From: Sphingopyxis sp.
GTDB taxonomy: Bacteria; Pseudomonadota; Alphaproteobacteria; Sphingomonadales; Sphingomonadaceae
Direction: 5' to 3'
Assembly: GCA_013821905.1 (NCBI GenBank)
Contig: PNJO01000003.1
Span: 1 to 56,314 of the forward strand
DNA: 56,314 nucleotides
The position numbers and the translations under genes are program-made. The notes beneath the pieces are model-generated. The model was not told where the DNA came from and ran no database searches. It saw only the letters and a list, made by a program, of their open reading frames with translations. Below are positions 1-8,922 of the stretch, piece after piece; positions within the stretch are counted from its first letter, which is position 1; each line of letters starts with the position of its first letter.

Positions 1-371
1 GCGGTTTCGAGGACCTGGACATTGTTCTGATACTGGCGGGCGGTCTCGACCATCTCGACCAGCTCGGCGGCGCTATCGACCGCGGCCTCCCACACATTGC
101 CCTCGGCATCGGCGAGCGGATTGGTCGGATCGTGCCGTTTCGACGGCGCCATTTTCGACGTCGTGACCTGATCGACCTGGACCGTCGCGCGGCCCTGTCC
201 GTCCATCACGGTGCGGAACACCGGCTTCATCGAGCGGAAGGCGCCTGCCTCGCTGCCCGACACCGTCCCCGCATTGGCGAGGTTCGACGCCGTCGTGTTC
301 ATGCGGACGAGCTGCGCCGACATGGCGCGGCCCGAAATGTCGAAGACCGAGAAATTGCCGTTCATCGTCAT
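1..371 (-). CDS. flgC: Flagellar basal-body rod protein FlgC (3' end outside window)
   Basis: Minus-strand frame from ATG at 371 (MTMNGNFSVFDISGRAMSAQLVRMNTTASNLANAGTVSGSEAGAFRSMKPVF...), FlgC-like; ATGA overlap with flgB stop. Confidence 0.9.
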   Translation of the reverse strand, partial: MTMNGNFSVFDISGRAMSAQLVRMNTTASNLANAGTVSGSEAGAFRSMKPVFRTVMDGQGRATVQVDQVTTSKMAPSKRHDPTNPLADAEGNVWEAAVDSAAELVEMVETARQYQNNVQVLET

Positions 372-718
372 TCGCCCTTGATCGCGCGCGTCAACGTGTT
401 GACGCGGCCGTTGAGGAAGGAGAGGCTCGACCGGTAGGCGAGCGCGTTTTCGGCGAAGGCGGTCTGTTCGGTCGACATTTCGACGGTGTTGCCGTCGAGC
501 GACGCCTGGACGGGAACGCGATAGGCGGTCGCGCCCTCGAGCGCCTGGGCGGTCGAGCCGCCCTGCTGCGCCAGATCGAGCGCCTTGGAGAAATCGAGGT
601 CGCGCGCCTTGTATCCGGGCGTCGCGGCGTTGGCGATGTTCGAGGCGAGCAGCATCATGCGCTGGCTGCGCAGCTGAAGCGCCGTCGCGTGCAGGCCAAA
701 AAGCTTTTCGGTTGCCAT
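368..718 (-). CDS. flgB: Flagellar basal-body rod protein FlgB
   Basis: MATEKLFGLHATALQLRSQRMMLLASNIANAATPGYKARDLDFSKAL; purine-rich SD upstream; alternative Met codons at 721/724. Confidence 0.92.
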   Translation of the reverse strand: MATEKLFGLHATALQLRSQRMMLLASNIANAATPGYKARDLDFSKALDLAQQGGSTAQALEGATAYRVPVQASLDGNTVEMSTEQTAFAENALAYRSSLSFLNGRVNTLTRAIKGE

Positions 719-793
719 CATCATCTTCCTTCGCTTGCCGCGCCCTTGCCGGATCACAGCCGGCGCCAGCGCGCGGAAATACATGAGGCAATG

Positions 794-810
794 ATGCAAT
801 CGCCGTGCCA
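794..810 (-). promoter_or_regulatory. Putative sigma-54 promoter for flgBC
   Basis: Minus strand reads TGGCAC-GGCGA-TTGCAT, full match to TGGCAC-N5-TTGCW. Confidence 0.85.
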
Positions 811-942
811 AACATGATTTATCTTCTTTTTTCATATACTTGATTGATATGCCGACGGAAGCCCGACGCCCTGTCCCGTCCGCCGGTCAAAAGTTTGACG
901 GCGCGGCGGGACGGCGCGGGGAAAGCCGCGGCAATGCGCGAC

Positions 943-958
943 TGGCACATATCCTGCA
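943..958 (+). promoter_or_regulatory. Putative sigma-54 promoter for flgA
   Basis: TGGCAC-ATATC-CTGCA, GG/GC spacing 10 nt, 40 nt upstream of flgA ATG. Confidence 0.75.
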
Positions 959-998
959 CCCGTGGGCGCATGACCCTTTGGACCAAGGAGACGGGCCC

Positions 999-1505
999 AT
1001 GCACCGCAAGACGATCGCCAGCCTCGCCGCACTCGCCGCCGGCATCCCCGCCGCGTCGGCGCAGCAGGCGACCGAGGACTGGCAGGCGATCGACCGGCTG
1101 ACGGCGATGGTCGCGAACGCGATGGGCCGCACCGCGACCCCGATCGACCGCCGCATCAGGCTCGCGCGCTGCCCCGAACAGGCGTCGGTCGAAGCGATCG
1201 ATGCGCAGACGCTCGCGGTCCGCTGTGCGTCGCTCGGCTGGCGGCTGCGCGTCGCGATGAGCGGACCGGCCGGCCAGGCGATGGCCCCCGCGGCTTTCGC
1301 CCGCCCGGCGGCGTCGGCGCCGGTGATCCGCCGCGGCGACAATGTCCGCGTCACGATCGAGACCCAAAGTTTCGCGATCAGCTATTCGGCGGTCGCCACC
1401 CAGGACGGGCGCGTCGGCGAAACGATCGCGCTGCGCGGCACCGACGCCAAGAATCTGCTCAGCGCCACGGTGACCGGCCCCGGCCGCGCCAGCCTGTCCG
1501 AATGA
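999..1505 (+). CDS. flgA: Flagella basal body P-ring formation protein FlgA
   Basis: MHRKTIASLAALAAGIPAASAQQ signal peptide; C-terminal SAF-like segment (RRGDNVRVTIETQSFAISYSAVATQDGRVGETIALRGTDAKNLLSATVTGPGRA). Confidence 0.88.
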   Translation: MHRKTIASLAALAAGIPAASAQQATEDWQAIDRLTAMVANAMGRTATPIDRRIRLARCPEQASVEAIDAQTLAVRCASLGWRLRVAMSGPAGQAMAPAAFARPAASAPVIRRGDNVRVTIETQSFAISYSAVATQDGRVGETIALRGTDAKNLLSATVTGPGRASLSE

Positions 1506-1529
1506 TCCTGCCCTGACGGTTCCGCCCTT

Positions 1530-1580
1530 GGCCCGGAGGGCGTCGGCTTTCCGACGCCGCCGGGCCCTTTCTTTTCTTTT
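1530..1580 (+). terminator. Rho-independent terminator after flgA
   Basis: GGCCCGG-ag-GGCGTCGG-cttt-CCGACGCC-g-CCGGGCC followed by T-rich tract. Confidence 0.85.
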
Positions 1581-1673
1581 TTCTGTCATCCGCGCTTAAT
1601 GTCGCGCGCCATCGTCCGTTAAGCTGCCTGAACGGTGCCGTCACTTTTCTGACGGCGCAGGATGGAGGCGAAG

Positions 1674-1976
1674 ATGGCAGGTGACGAAAAAATCACCCTG
1701 CAGGTCAGCAGCGTGTCCCGGGCATCCCCGGTGCGCAAGGCCGTAGCGAGCGGTTCGGAGGCACCGGCAACGGTGCATGCGCCCTCGAACACGCCGGCGC
1801 CGGTTCCCGTCACGCGCCTGCTGAGTCTGGCCAACGAGCTGGCGTCGGAACCGCCGCCCGTCGACTTCGCGCGCATCGCGGTGCTGCGAAATGCGATCGC
1901 CAGCGGGAACTATGCGGTCGATGCTGCGTTGATCGCGGGCGCCGCAGTCCGTTTCTACAAGGGTAGTGCCACCTGA
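1674..1976 (+). CDS. flgM: Anti-sigma-28 factor FlgM
   Basis: Small protein upstream of flgN; C-terminal VDFARIAVLRNAIASGNYAVDAALIAGAAVRFYKG is FlgM-like; possible start at 1662. Confidence 0.8.
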   Translation: MAGDEKITLQVSSVSRASPVRKAVASGSEAPATVHAPSNTPAPVPVTRLLSLANELASEPPPVDFARIAVLRNAIASGNYAVDAALIAGAAVRFYKGSAT

Positions 1977-2281
1977 TGCTGACACAGATGGAAGATGTTC
2001 AGGGGAAGCTCGACGCGCTCGTCGGCGCGCTCGACGGGCAGGACGCGGGAGCGATCATCGCCGCAACCGAGTCGCTTGCGACCGCCGTGATCCTGTTCAA
2101 GGGCGCCAAGGTGCCCGCGGGCAGCGAGCATCGCGCGCGCGCGCTGATCACCAACACGCTGTCCCAGCTCGAAGCCGCCGCGATCCGCGTCAATATCCTG
2201 AAGGAATGGACGCGTCAGAGGATTGACAGAAGCCATGACATCCGTGGCACCCATAGCCGGGGCGCAGCCATAAGCTATTGA
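1976..2281 (+). CDS. flgN: Flagellar chaperone FlgN-like protein
   Basis: TGATG overlap with flgM; short helical protein in flgM-flgN order. Confidence 0.65.
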   Translation: MLTQMEDVQGKLDALVGALDGQDAGAIIAATESLATAVILFKGAKVPAGSEHRARALITNTLSQLEAAAIRVNILKEWTRQRIDRSHDIRGTHSRGAAISY

Positions 2282-2313
2282 TACTCAGGGATTTAACGCC
2301 GCTTCCCTGAAAA

Positions 2314-2328
2314 TGGCACGATGATTGC
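2314..2328 (+). promoter_or_regulatory. Putative sigma-54 promoter of transglycosylase-flhA-fliA operon
   Basis: TGGCAC-GATGA-TTGC, 33 nt upstream of ATG at 2361. Confidence 0.85.
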
Positions 2329-2360
2329 GTTTGGTCCGCTGAACAAGCGGAACCCAAAGC

Positions 2361-3191
2361 ATGAATGCCATTCAGAACCCAGGATCGAACCGCATCGCCG
2401 CCCCCGTCCTCGACGCGGTGCAGAATGCATCGGCGCGCACGGGGATCGATTTCGACTATCTGTTCGACGTCGCGCGCGTCGAGAGCGGCTATAATCCGTC
2501 GGCAAAGGCCTCGACCTCCTCGGCGCGCGGCCTCTATCAGTTCACGCGCCAGACCTGGCTCGCGACGCTGCGCCGCCACGGCGCCGATCACGGGCTCGAT
2601 TGGGCCGCCGATGCGATCGGCCGCGACGCCTCGGGCCGCCTGACCGTCGCCGACCCGATGCTGCGCGACCAGATTCTCGGCCTGCGCGACGATCCCGCCA
2701 CCGCGGCGACGATGGCGGGCGCGCTGACCGCCGACAATCGCGACTATCTCGAAAGCCGGATCGGCCGCGGCGCCGAGCCCGTCGATCTCTATCTCGCCCA
2801 TTTCCTCGGCAGCGCGGGCGCAGTCAAATTCCTGTCGGCGATGGACGCCGACCCCGGCCAGCCCGGCGCAGCGATGATGCCCGACGCCGCGGCGGCGAAC
2901 CGCTCGGTCTTCTACGCCCCCGACGGCAGCATGCGCAGCCTCGCCGACATTCGCGAGCGCTTTCGCATGAAGCTGGAGGAAGGCGGCGGCGCGGCCGGTG
3001 CGGGCCTGCCGATGCCCTCATCCGGCTGGCGGGCCATGTCGAACAGTTCGAGCGGCCTGGCAAATGGCGGAGGCGGCGGACGCCCGCCGCTGCCGATGAT
3101 GGATATCCAGCCGATGCCGAAGAAGCTCTCGATGGGCTTTGCCGCCGACGCCTATCGCCGGCTCGCCTCCTTGTCGGGAGGCGCGGCATGA
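2361..3191 (+). CDS. Lytic transglycosylase (SLT domain) of the flagellar operon
   Basis: VARVESGYNPSAKASTSSARGLYQFTRQTWLATLRRHG, SLT motif; ATGA overlap with flhA. Confidence 0.85.
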   Translation: MNAIQNPGSNRIAAPVLDAVQNASARTGIDFDYLFDVARVESGYNPSAKASTSSARGLYQFTRQTWLATLRRHGADHGLDWAADAIGRDASGRLTVADPMLRDQILGLRDDPATAATMAGALTADNRDYLESRIGRGAEPVDLYLAHFLGSAGAVKFLSAMDADPGQPGAAMMPDAAAANRSVFYAPDGSMRSLADIRERFRMKLEEGGGAAGAGLPMPSSGWRAMSNSSSGLANGGGGGRPPLPMMDIQPMPKKLSMGFAADAYRRLASLSGGAA

Positions 3192-5311
3192 CCGCGGGCT
3201 TCAACATGCGCAATCTGGCGCGTTTCGCAAGCGGTGCGGCGCTCCCCGCCGCGATGCTGATCCTCGTCGGGCTGATGGTGATCCCGGTATCGCCGCTGCT
3301 GCTCGACATCAGCTTCGTGCTCAACATCATGGTCAGCCTCGCGATCCTGATGGTCGCGCTGTCGGCGGCAAAGCCGCTCGATTTCTCGGCCTTCCCGACC
3401 GTGCTGCTGCTCGCGACCCTGTTCCGCCTTGCGCTCAACGTCGCCTCGACGCGCGTCGTGCTCGTCCACGGGCACGAAGGCACCGCGTCGGCGGGCCATG
3501 TCATCGAAGCCTTCGGCCAGGTGCTGATCGGCGGCGACTATGTCGTCGGCCTGTTCGTCTTCGTCGTGCTGATGATCATCAACCTCGTTGTCATCACCAA
3601 GGGCGCGGGGCGCGTGTCCGAAGTGTCGGCGCGTTTCACCCTTGACGCCTTGCCCGGCAAGCAGATGGCGATCGACGCCGACCTCAACGCCGGGCTGCTG
3701 ACCCCCGACGAAGCCAAGGCGCGGCGCCAGGAAGTCGCGACCGAAGCCGATTTCTACGGCTCGATGGATGGCGCGTCGAAATTCGTGAAGGGCGACGCCG
3801 TCGCGGGCCTGCTGATCCTGTTCGTCAACATCGTCGGCGGGCTGATCCTCGGCATGGCCAGCCACGGCCTTTCCTTCTCGGAAGCCGGCAGCACCTATGT
3901 CACGCTCGCGATCGGCGACGCACTCGTCGCGCAGATCCCCGCGCTGCTGCTGTCGATCGCCGCCGCGTCGATCGTCACCCGCGTCGCCTCGCCGCTCGAC
4001 CTCTCGGGCCAGATCGCCAGCCAGTTCGCCTCGCCCGCCATCTGGATGGCGGTCGGCGGCATCCTGTTCGTCCTCGGCCTCGTCCCCGCGATGCCGCAGA
4101 TGCTGATCCTGCCCGCCGCCGCGCTGTCGTTCGCGATCGGCTGGCAGATGAAGCGCGCCGCCGCCGAAGCCGAGGCGCTGCCCGCCCCCGCCGCGCCGGC
4201 GCCCGACCCGCATCACATCGACTGGGCCGACGTCAATGAATCGAGCCCGTGCCAGCTCGAGATCGGCTATGCGCTGGTCAGCCTTGTCGACGAGCGCAAG
4301 GGCGCGCCGCTGATGGGCCGCATCACCGGCATCCGCAAGCAGCTGTCGAAGGAACTCGGCTTCGTCGTCCCGGCGGTGAAGGTCGCCGACGACCTGTCGC
4401 TGCCCGGCAACGTCTATCGCATCTCGATCGCCGGGGTGATCGTCGGCGAGGACGAGGTTTTCCCCAACGAGATGCTCGCGCTCGATTCGGGCGACCTCGT
4501 CACCAAGGTCACCGGGCGTCCGTGCAAGGATCCGACCTTCGGGCTCGACGCGCTCTGGATTCCCAAGGCGTCGCAGAATGACGCGATCGCCGCGGGCTAT
4601 ACCGTCGTCGATCCGGCGACCGTGGTCGCGACACACCTCAACAACAGCGTCGTCGCCTCCGCCGCCGAGCTGTTCGGCATCGACGACGCGCAGGCGCTGC
4701 TCGACCATCTGAAGGCCCATTATCCGCAGCTCGCGCAGAATCTGAGCCCGCAGGGCTATTCGCTGCCGCGCGTCGCCGGCCTCTGCAAGGAACTGCTCGT
4801 CGAGCGCGTGCCGCTGCGCGATTTCCGCAAGATCGCCGAGGCGATGGTCGCGCTCGCGGGGCAGCAGCTGTCGGACACCGACCTGGTCGAGGCGGTGCGC
4901 CAGCGCATCGGCGCGCTGATCATCCAGACCATCGTGCCGAGCCGCATGCCGCTCCCCGTCGTGACCTTCAGCCCCGAGATCGAGATGCTGCTCAACCAGT
5001 CGGTGCGTGCCAATCCGGGCGCCGAATGGCCGTTCGAGCACGGCATGGCGATGAAGATCATCGAACAGGTCGGCCAGGCGGTCGAACCGCTTTTGCTGTC
5101 GACGCGCAGCTTCGCGCTCGTCGCCTCGCCGATCTGCCGCTCCGCGCTGTCGCGGCTGGTGCGCGCGACCTTCCCCGACGTCGCGGTCATCTCCTACCTC
5201 GAGATTCCCGCGAACAAACAGACCGAAATCGTCGCCACCATCGGTGGCGAGGTGCCGCGCCTTGCCCATGACGAGGACGCGCAGATGAAGGACCAACCGC
5301 ATGAAAGTTGA
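3188..5311 (+). CDS. flhA: Flagellar biosynthesis protein FlhA
   Basis: FHIPEP-type N-terminus (FPTVLLLATLFRLALNVASTR) and cytoplasmic domain; start at 3188. Confidence 0.97.
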   Translation: MTAGFNMRNLARFASGAALPAAMLILVGLMVIPVSPLLLDISFVLNIMVSLAILMVALSAAKPLDFSAFPTVLLLATLFRLALNVASTRVVLVHGHEGTASAGHVIEAFGQVLIGGDYVVGLFVFVVLMIINLVVITKGAGRVSEVSARFTLDALPGKQMAIDADLNAGLLTPDEAKARRQEVATEADFYGSMDGASKFVKGDAVAGLLILFVNIVGGLILGMASHGLSFSEAGSTYVTLAIGDALVAQIPALLLSIAAASIVTRVASPLDLSGQIASQFASPAIWMAVGGILFVLGLVPAMPQMLILPAAALSFAIGWQMKRAAAEAEALPAPAAPAPDPHHIDWADVNESSPCQLEIGYALVSLVDERKGAPLMGRITGIRKQLSKELGFVVPAVKVADDLSLPGNVYRISIAGVIVGEDEVFPNEMLALDSGDLVTKVTGRPCKDPTFGLDALWIPKASQNDAIAAGYTVVDPATVVATHLNNSVVASAAELFGIDDAQALLDHLKAHYPQLAQNLSPQGYSLPRVAGLCKELLVERVPLRDFRKIAEAMVALAGQQLSDTDLVEAVRQRIGALIIQTIVPSRMPLPVVTFSPEIEMLLNQSVRANPGAEWPFEHGMAMKIIEQVGQAVEPLLLSTRSFALVASPICRSALSRLVRATFPDVAVISYLEIPANKQTEIVATIGGEVPRLAHDEDAQMKDQPHES

Positions 5312-6035
5312 GCCGGCCGAGCAATTCGCCCGCACGGCGCGCCCGCATGGCTATGGCGGCAGCGCCGAGGCGCTGGTGCAGGAATATGCGCCGCTGGTGC
5401 GCAAGATCGCGTGGCAGGTGTTTTCGAAAGTCGCGCGAACGAGCGACCTCGACGACCTGATCCAGGTCGGGCTGATCGCGCTGATCGAGGCGAGCCGCCA
5501 ATATGAGGAACGCGGCTTTGCCTTCTCCACCTATGCGACGACGCGCGTCCGCGGCGCGATGATCGATCAGCTGCGCCGCGAGGCCGATGTCGGGCGGTCG
5601 GCGATGGTCGCGGCGAAACGGATGCAGGCGGCGCGCAAGACGCTCGAACAGCAATATATGCGCGCGCCGACCGCGGTCGAGATGGCCGAGGCCCTCGACA
5701 TGAGCGCCGAGGATTATTTCGCGTTCGAACGCCATGCGACGCATGGACGCTCGACCTCGCTCGACGAACTGATGGAGGGCGGCGGCTTTCTGCTCGCCGA
5801 CGAACGGCTGAATGCCGACGATCTGTGCGAGCAGGAAGACCTGCTCGGCGCGCTGCGCGACTGCATCGCCCGCCTGTCCGAACGCGAGCAGCTCGTGCTC
5901 CAGCTCTATTTCTTCGAGGAACTCAACCTGCAGGAGATCGGACTGACGCTCGACGTCAGCGCGGCGCGCGTCTGCCAGATCAAGCGCGACGCGATGGCCC
6001 GCGTCGATCGCATGATGCGCGACCGGACCGAATAG
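5301..6035 (+). CDS. fliA: Flagellar RNA polymerase sigma factor FliA (sigma-28)
   Basis: YAPLVRKIAWQVFSK...DLDDLIQVGLIALIEASRQYEERGFAFSTYATTRVRGAMIDQLR; sigma4 EREQLVLQLYFFEELNLQEIG. Confidence 0.95.
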   Translation: MKVEPAEQFARTARPHGYGGSAEALVQEYAPLVRKIAWQVFSKVARTSDLDDLIQVGLIALIEASRQYEERGFAFSTYATTRVRGAMIDQLRREADVGRSAMVAAKRMQAARKTLEQQYMRAPTAVEMAEALDMSAEDYFAFERHATHGRSTSLDELMEGGGFLLADERLNADDLCEQEDLLGALRDCIARLSEREQLVLQLYFFEELNLQEIGLTLDVSAARVCQIKRDAMARVDRMMRDRTE

Positions 6036-6049
6036 GGCGAAACGACCCG

Positions 6050-6087
6050 GGCCGGATGCGACGGGCGACCATCCGCCGCATCCGGCC
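6050..6087. terminator. Hairpin between fliA and convergent MarR gene
   Basis: Perfect 11-bp arms GGCCGGATGCG / CGCATCCGGCC; no clear U-tract. Confidence 0.6.
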
Positions 6088-6094
6088 GGGGAGA

Positions 6095-6586
6095 TCAGGC
6101 GGCGAGGTTGCGACTGTTGCGCAGCGCGGCGCCGATCTTCTCGAAATAGCTGGCCATCTGTTCGGTTCCGGCCTCGGTCAGCCGGACGATCGAGCGGCGG
6201 CGATCGCGTTCGTCGATGCTGCGCGTCGCCAGCCCCATCGCCTCGAGCGACGCGATCATGCGCAGGCCCGACGACAGGGGCACACCCGCGCCGGTGGCAA
6301 GGTCGCTCGCACTCAGCGTGCGGCCGTGCGATTCGGCGAGCATCAGGTCGAGCATCATGTCCCAGGTGGGACCCGACATCTGGCCACCCGCGAAATGGCT
6401 CTTGCGCATGCGCCGGATCTGGATGCTGAACGCCAGCTGGTTGACCAGCTGGGCGCGCGGCGTCCCGACCTCGGGCACGATATCTTCCGCCGCCAGCCCC
6501 GCGTCCCCGCGGTTGGCCAGCAGTTCGTGGATCTGATCGATGCGCGACCTGATTTCGGCAATTTCAACATTCGAAAATTGCTGCAT
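6095..6586 (-). CDS. MarR-family winged-helix regulator
   Basis: MLDLMLAESHGRTLSASDLATGAGVPLSSGLRMIASLEAMGLATRSIDERDRRRSIVRLTEAG. Confidence 0.8.
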   Translation of the reverse strand: MQQFSNVEIAEIRSRIDQIHELLANRGDAGLAAEDIVPEVGTPRAQLVNQLAFSIQIRRMRKSHFAGGQMSGPTWDMMLDLMLAESHGRTLSASDLATGAGVPLSSGLRMIASLEAMGLATRSIDERDRRRSIVRLTEAGTEQMASYFEKIGAALRNSRNLAA

Positions 6587-6615
6587 TCGTTGTGACCCCC
6601 CGGTCGCAGCTTGCG

Positions 6616-7044
6616 CTACGCGGTAACATCACCCCTCCGTCTGGCCGAACCCGATGCGTATAGAATGACAAAGAGGATCGGGTAGGAAATATACATTGAA
6701 AGCAGCGCGTAAGGGCGCTCCAATATCTCCGAAAACATCAGCTTCTGGACATGCCCGAAGATCGCGATCAATTGCCAACCGGTGATCCAGTAAGGCCAGA
6801 AACGCTGCGTTTTCAGGGCAATGAGCCAGAAACTGATCAACGCCAAAATGTCGATGGCGAAGATATTATATTCAATGTCGGTCCATTTCGGATTGGGTAC
6901 GATAATGGTGGTGAGGACCGAGGCGATCAGCGCCGTATAGGCGGCCCATCGCTCCAGCGAACCGCCGCGAAATACCGCGACGGCCACTGTCAGGAGCAAA
7001 ACGCCATAATAGATCGCCACGGTCCACATATGTGGCTGGTCCAC
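6616..7044 (-). CDS. Small multi-pass membrane protein, function unknown
   Basis: Several hydrophobic segments (VAIYYGVLLLTVAVAVF, IFAIDILALISFWLIAL, YPILFVILYASG). Confidence 0.65.
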   Translation of the reverse strand: MDQPHMWTVAIYYGVLLLTVAVAVFRGGSLERWAAYTALIASVLTTIIVPNPKWTDIEYNIFAIDILALISFWLIALKTQRFWPYWITGWQLIAIFGHVQKLMFSEILERPYALLSMYISYPILFVILYASGSARRRGDVTA

Positions 7045-7053
7045 CCTTGCCGG

Positions 7054-7434
7054 TTACGACACTTTCGCCAGCGAGAGGATCGCGGCTTCCTGGTCGTTGC
7101 TGCCTTCCTCGACCAGCGTCGCGCTTGCGGGCGGCTTCACGCCGGCACCGAACATGCGCGTGCCGAGGCCGACTTCCTTCTGCGTGACGGTCAGCGCGAG
7201 GTGCGCGTCGGTCAGCAGCTGGCGGACTTCGCCGGCGGCGGCAAGCGCGTGCGCAACCTTGGCCATCGCTTCCTGGCCGACGATCGCCGACATGTTGGTT
7301 TCGCGGCGCGCGGTCGGCAGCGTGGCCGCAAGCTGTGCGATGCGGATCATCGCCTCGTCGATGGCGTCTTCGGCCTGGTGCAGTTCGGAAGCGATCTTCT
7401 TTGCTGCGGAAACGCGTTCGTTCAGCATTACCAT
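7054..7434 (-). CDS. Conserved-looking helical protein, function unknown
   Basis: Intact ORF MVMLNERVSAAKKIASELHQAEDAIDEAMIRIAQLAATLP... Confidence 0.6.
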   Translation of the reverse strand: MVMLNERVSAAKKIASELHQAEDAIDEAMIRIAQLAATLPTARRETNMSAIVGQEAMAKVAHALAAAGEVRQLLTDAHLALTVTQKEVGLGTRMFGAGVKPPASATLVEEGSNDQEAAILSLAKVS

Positions 7435-7489
7435 ATTCCTTGCAAAGGAATGCTACCGGTTTCCCCCCCGCAGCATTCGGTTCGGACCG

Positions 7490-7981
7490 TCAGGTCATGA
7501 CCCGGCCAAGTCCGACAAGGATCGAATAGAGGGCGGAGAAAGCCAAAATGGTCGCGAAGGCGATCAGGATTGGCCAGATTATCCTTTCCATCAACCCGTG
7601 CCGGTTGGCCGGCTGGGACGCGGTCGGAAATGGCGAACCAATATCGAAAACCCGCCGAAACGAACTGCGCCCCGGCTCGGCTTCCCCGGCGGGGGCATCG
7701 TCGCCTAGGTCGATCAATTGATATGTCAAAGATTGATAGGGGGTAACATGATCGAAGACACCGTTAACCGCGAGAATACGCGCCGCCTCGATCCTGTTGG
7801 AAACATTCAGCTTTTTTAAAGCCCGCCGGACCCGCTCGTCCACCGTGTGCGGTGATACGTTCATCAGCCGCGCAATCTGCTTGGAATTTTTGTGCTCGTA
7901 AACGTGCCGCAACGTTTCGATTTGCGCGGCAGAAAGCAGACTGATGTAATTGTCGGGATCGCCTTGCACGCCCCACGGCAT
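7490..7981 (-). CDS. LuxR-type HTH protein with C-terminal transmembrane helix
   Basis: LSAAQIETLRHVYEHKNSKQIARLMNVSPHTVDERVRRALKKLNVSNRIEAARIL near N-terminus; IIWPILIAFATILAFSALYSILVGL near C-terminus. Confidence 0.78.
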   Translation of the reverse strand: MPWGVQGDPDNYISLLSAAQIETLRHVYEHKNSKQIARLMNVSPHTVDERVRRALKKLNVSNRIEAARILAVNGVFDHVTPYQSLTYQLIDLGDDAPAGEAEPGRSSFRRVFDIGSPFPTASQPANRHGLMERIIWPILIAFATILAFSALYSILVGLGRVMT

Positions 7982-8165
7982 AGACCATCGCGAGTCGAAA
8001 TCAAGTTAGGTGCACAGGTGATTCGCGGTTACATGGCCCGATGCCACCTGCACCACAGCCGCAGAAATGCGCGCGATCGGGACGATGAGGCGGGTAACGC
8101 CGCCGCGCGGTTTCTTTTTAGGTTAACGGCATCCGCATTCGGGACAGCCCGGTGGCCGGACCGCT

Positions 8166-8906
8166 TCAGCCCGGCGGCAGCTCGGCCCCCGAATCCTTGA
8201 GCGCCCGATAACGCGCGATCGACTTTTCGATATGCCGCCGCGCCGCGCGCCGCGCCGCCGCCGGATCGCCCGCCTCGATCGCCGCATGGATCGCCCGGTG
8301 GTCGCGGTTGATCGTGTGCGCGTAGCGCTGGTGCCGGACCGGGTCGTCGCCCTGGAGATAGAGCCGCCGCGACGGCACCAGCCGGACGCCGAGGAATTGG
8401 GTGAAGCGCAGGAAATAGCTGTTGCCGGTAGCGCTGGCGATCGCGGCATGAAAGGCCGCATCGGCCGCAACCGATTCATCGACGTCGGTGCTCCGTTCCA
8501 TCGCTTCGAGCGTTTCGCCCAGCCGCACGAGATCCCGGTCGGTGCGGCGACGCGCCGCGAGATCCGCCATTTCGACCTCGAAGCCCATGCGCATTTCGAG
8601 CAGCTTCAGCACATCTTCGATCTCGCCGATTTCCTCGGCGGTGACCTGGAACGCGCGATAGCTGGCGCCATCGGGCACATAGGCGCCCGACCCGCGCCGC
8701 GAGACGAGCAGGCCACGCGCGGCGAGCCGCGAATAGGCCTCGCGCACGACGGTGCGGCTGACGCCGAAATCCTCGGTGATCGCTTTCTCGGTCGGAAAGC
8801 GGGCGCCGGGGGGCATTTCGCCCGATTCAATCTGTTGCTCGAAGCGCTGGACGAGATCGTCGGCCAGCGATGCCGCCTTGGTCGCCATGACAGGAAGCGT
8901 TACCAT
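8166..8906 (-). CDS. GntR-family (FadR/FCD subfamily) regulator
   Basis: FPTEKAITEDFGVSRTVVREAYSRLAARGLLVSRRGSGAYV; FCD-like helical C-domain. Confidence 0.88.
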   Translation of the reverse strand: MVTLPVMATKAASLADDLVQRFEQQIESGEMPPGARFPTEKAITEDFGVSRTVVREAYSRLAARGLLVSRRGSGAYVPDGASYRAFQVTAEEIGEIEDVLKLLEMRMGFEVEMADLAARRRTDRDLVRLGETLEAMERSTDVDESVAADAAFHAAIASATGNSYFLRFTQFLGVRLVPSRRLYLQGDDPVRHQRYAHTINRDHRAIHAAIEAGDPAAARRAARRHIEKSIARYRALKDSGAELPPG

Positions 8907-8922
8907 CGCGCGGCGGGGCTGG

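Noticed and set aside
1637-1656. GCCGTCA-CTTTTC-TGACGGC hairpin before flgM as a riboswitch or thermosensor
   Set aside because: A single 7-bp hairpin without further structure or known motif is insufficient
3152-5335. 727-aa minus-strand ORF opposite flhA
   Set aside because: Arg/Asp/His-rich composition typical of antisense frames; flhA is unambiguous on the plus strand
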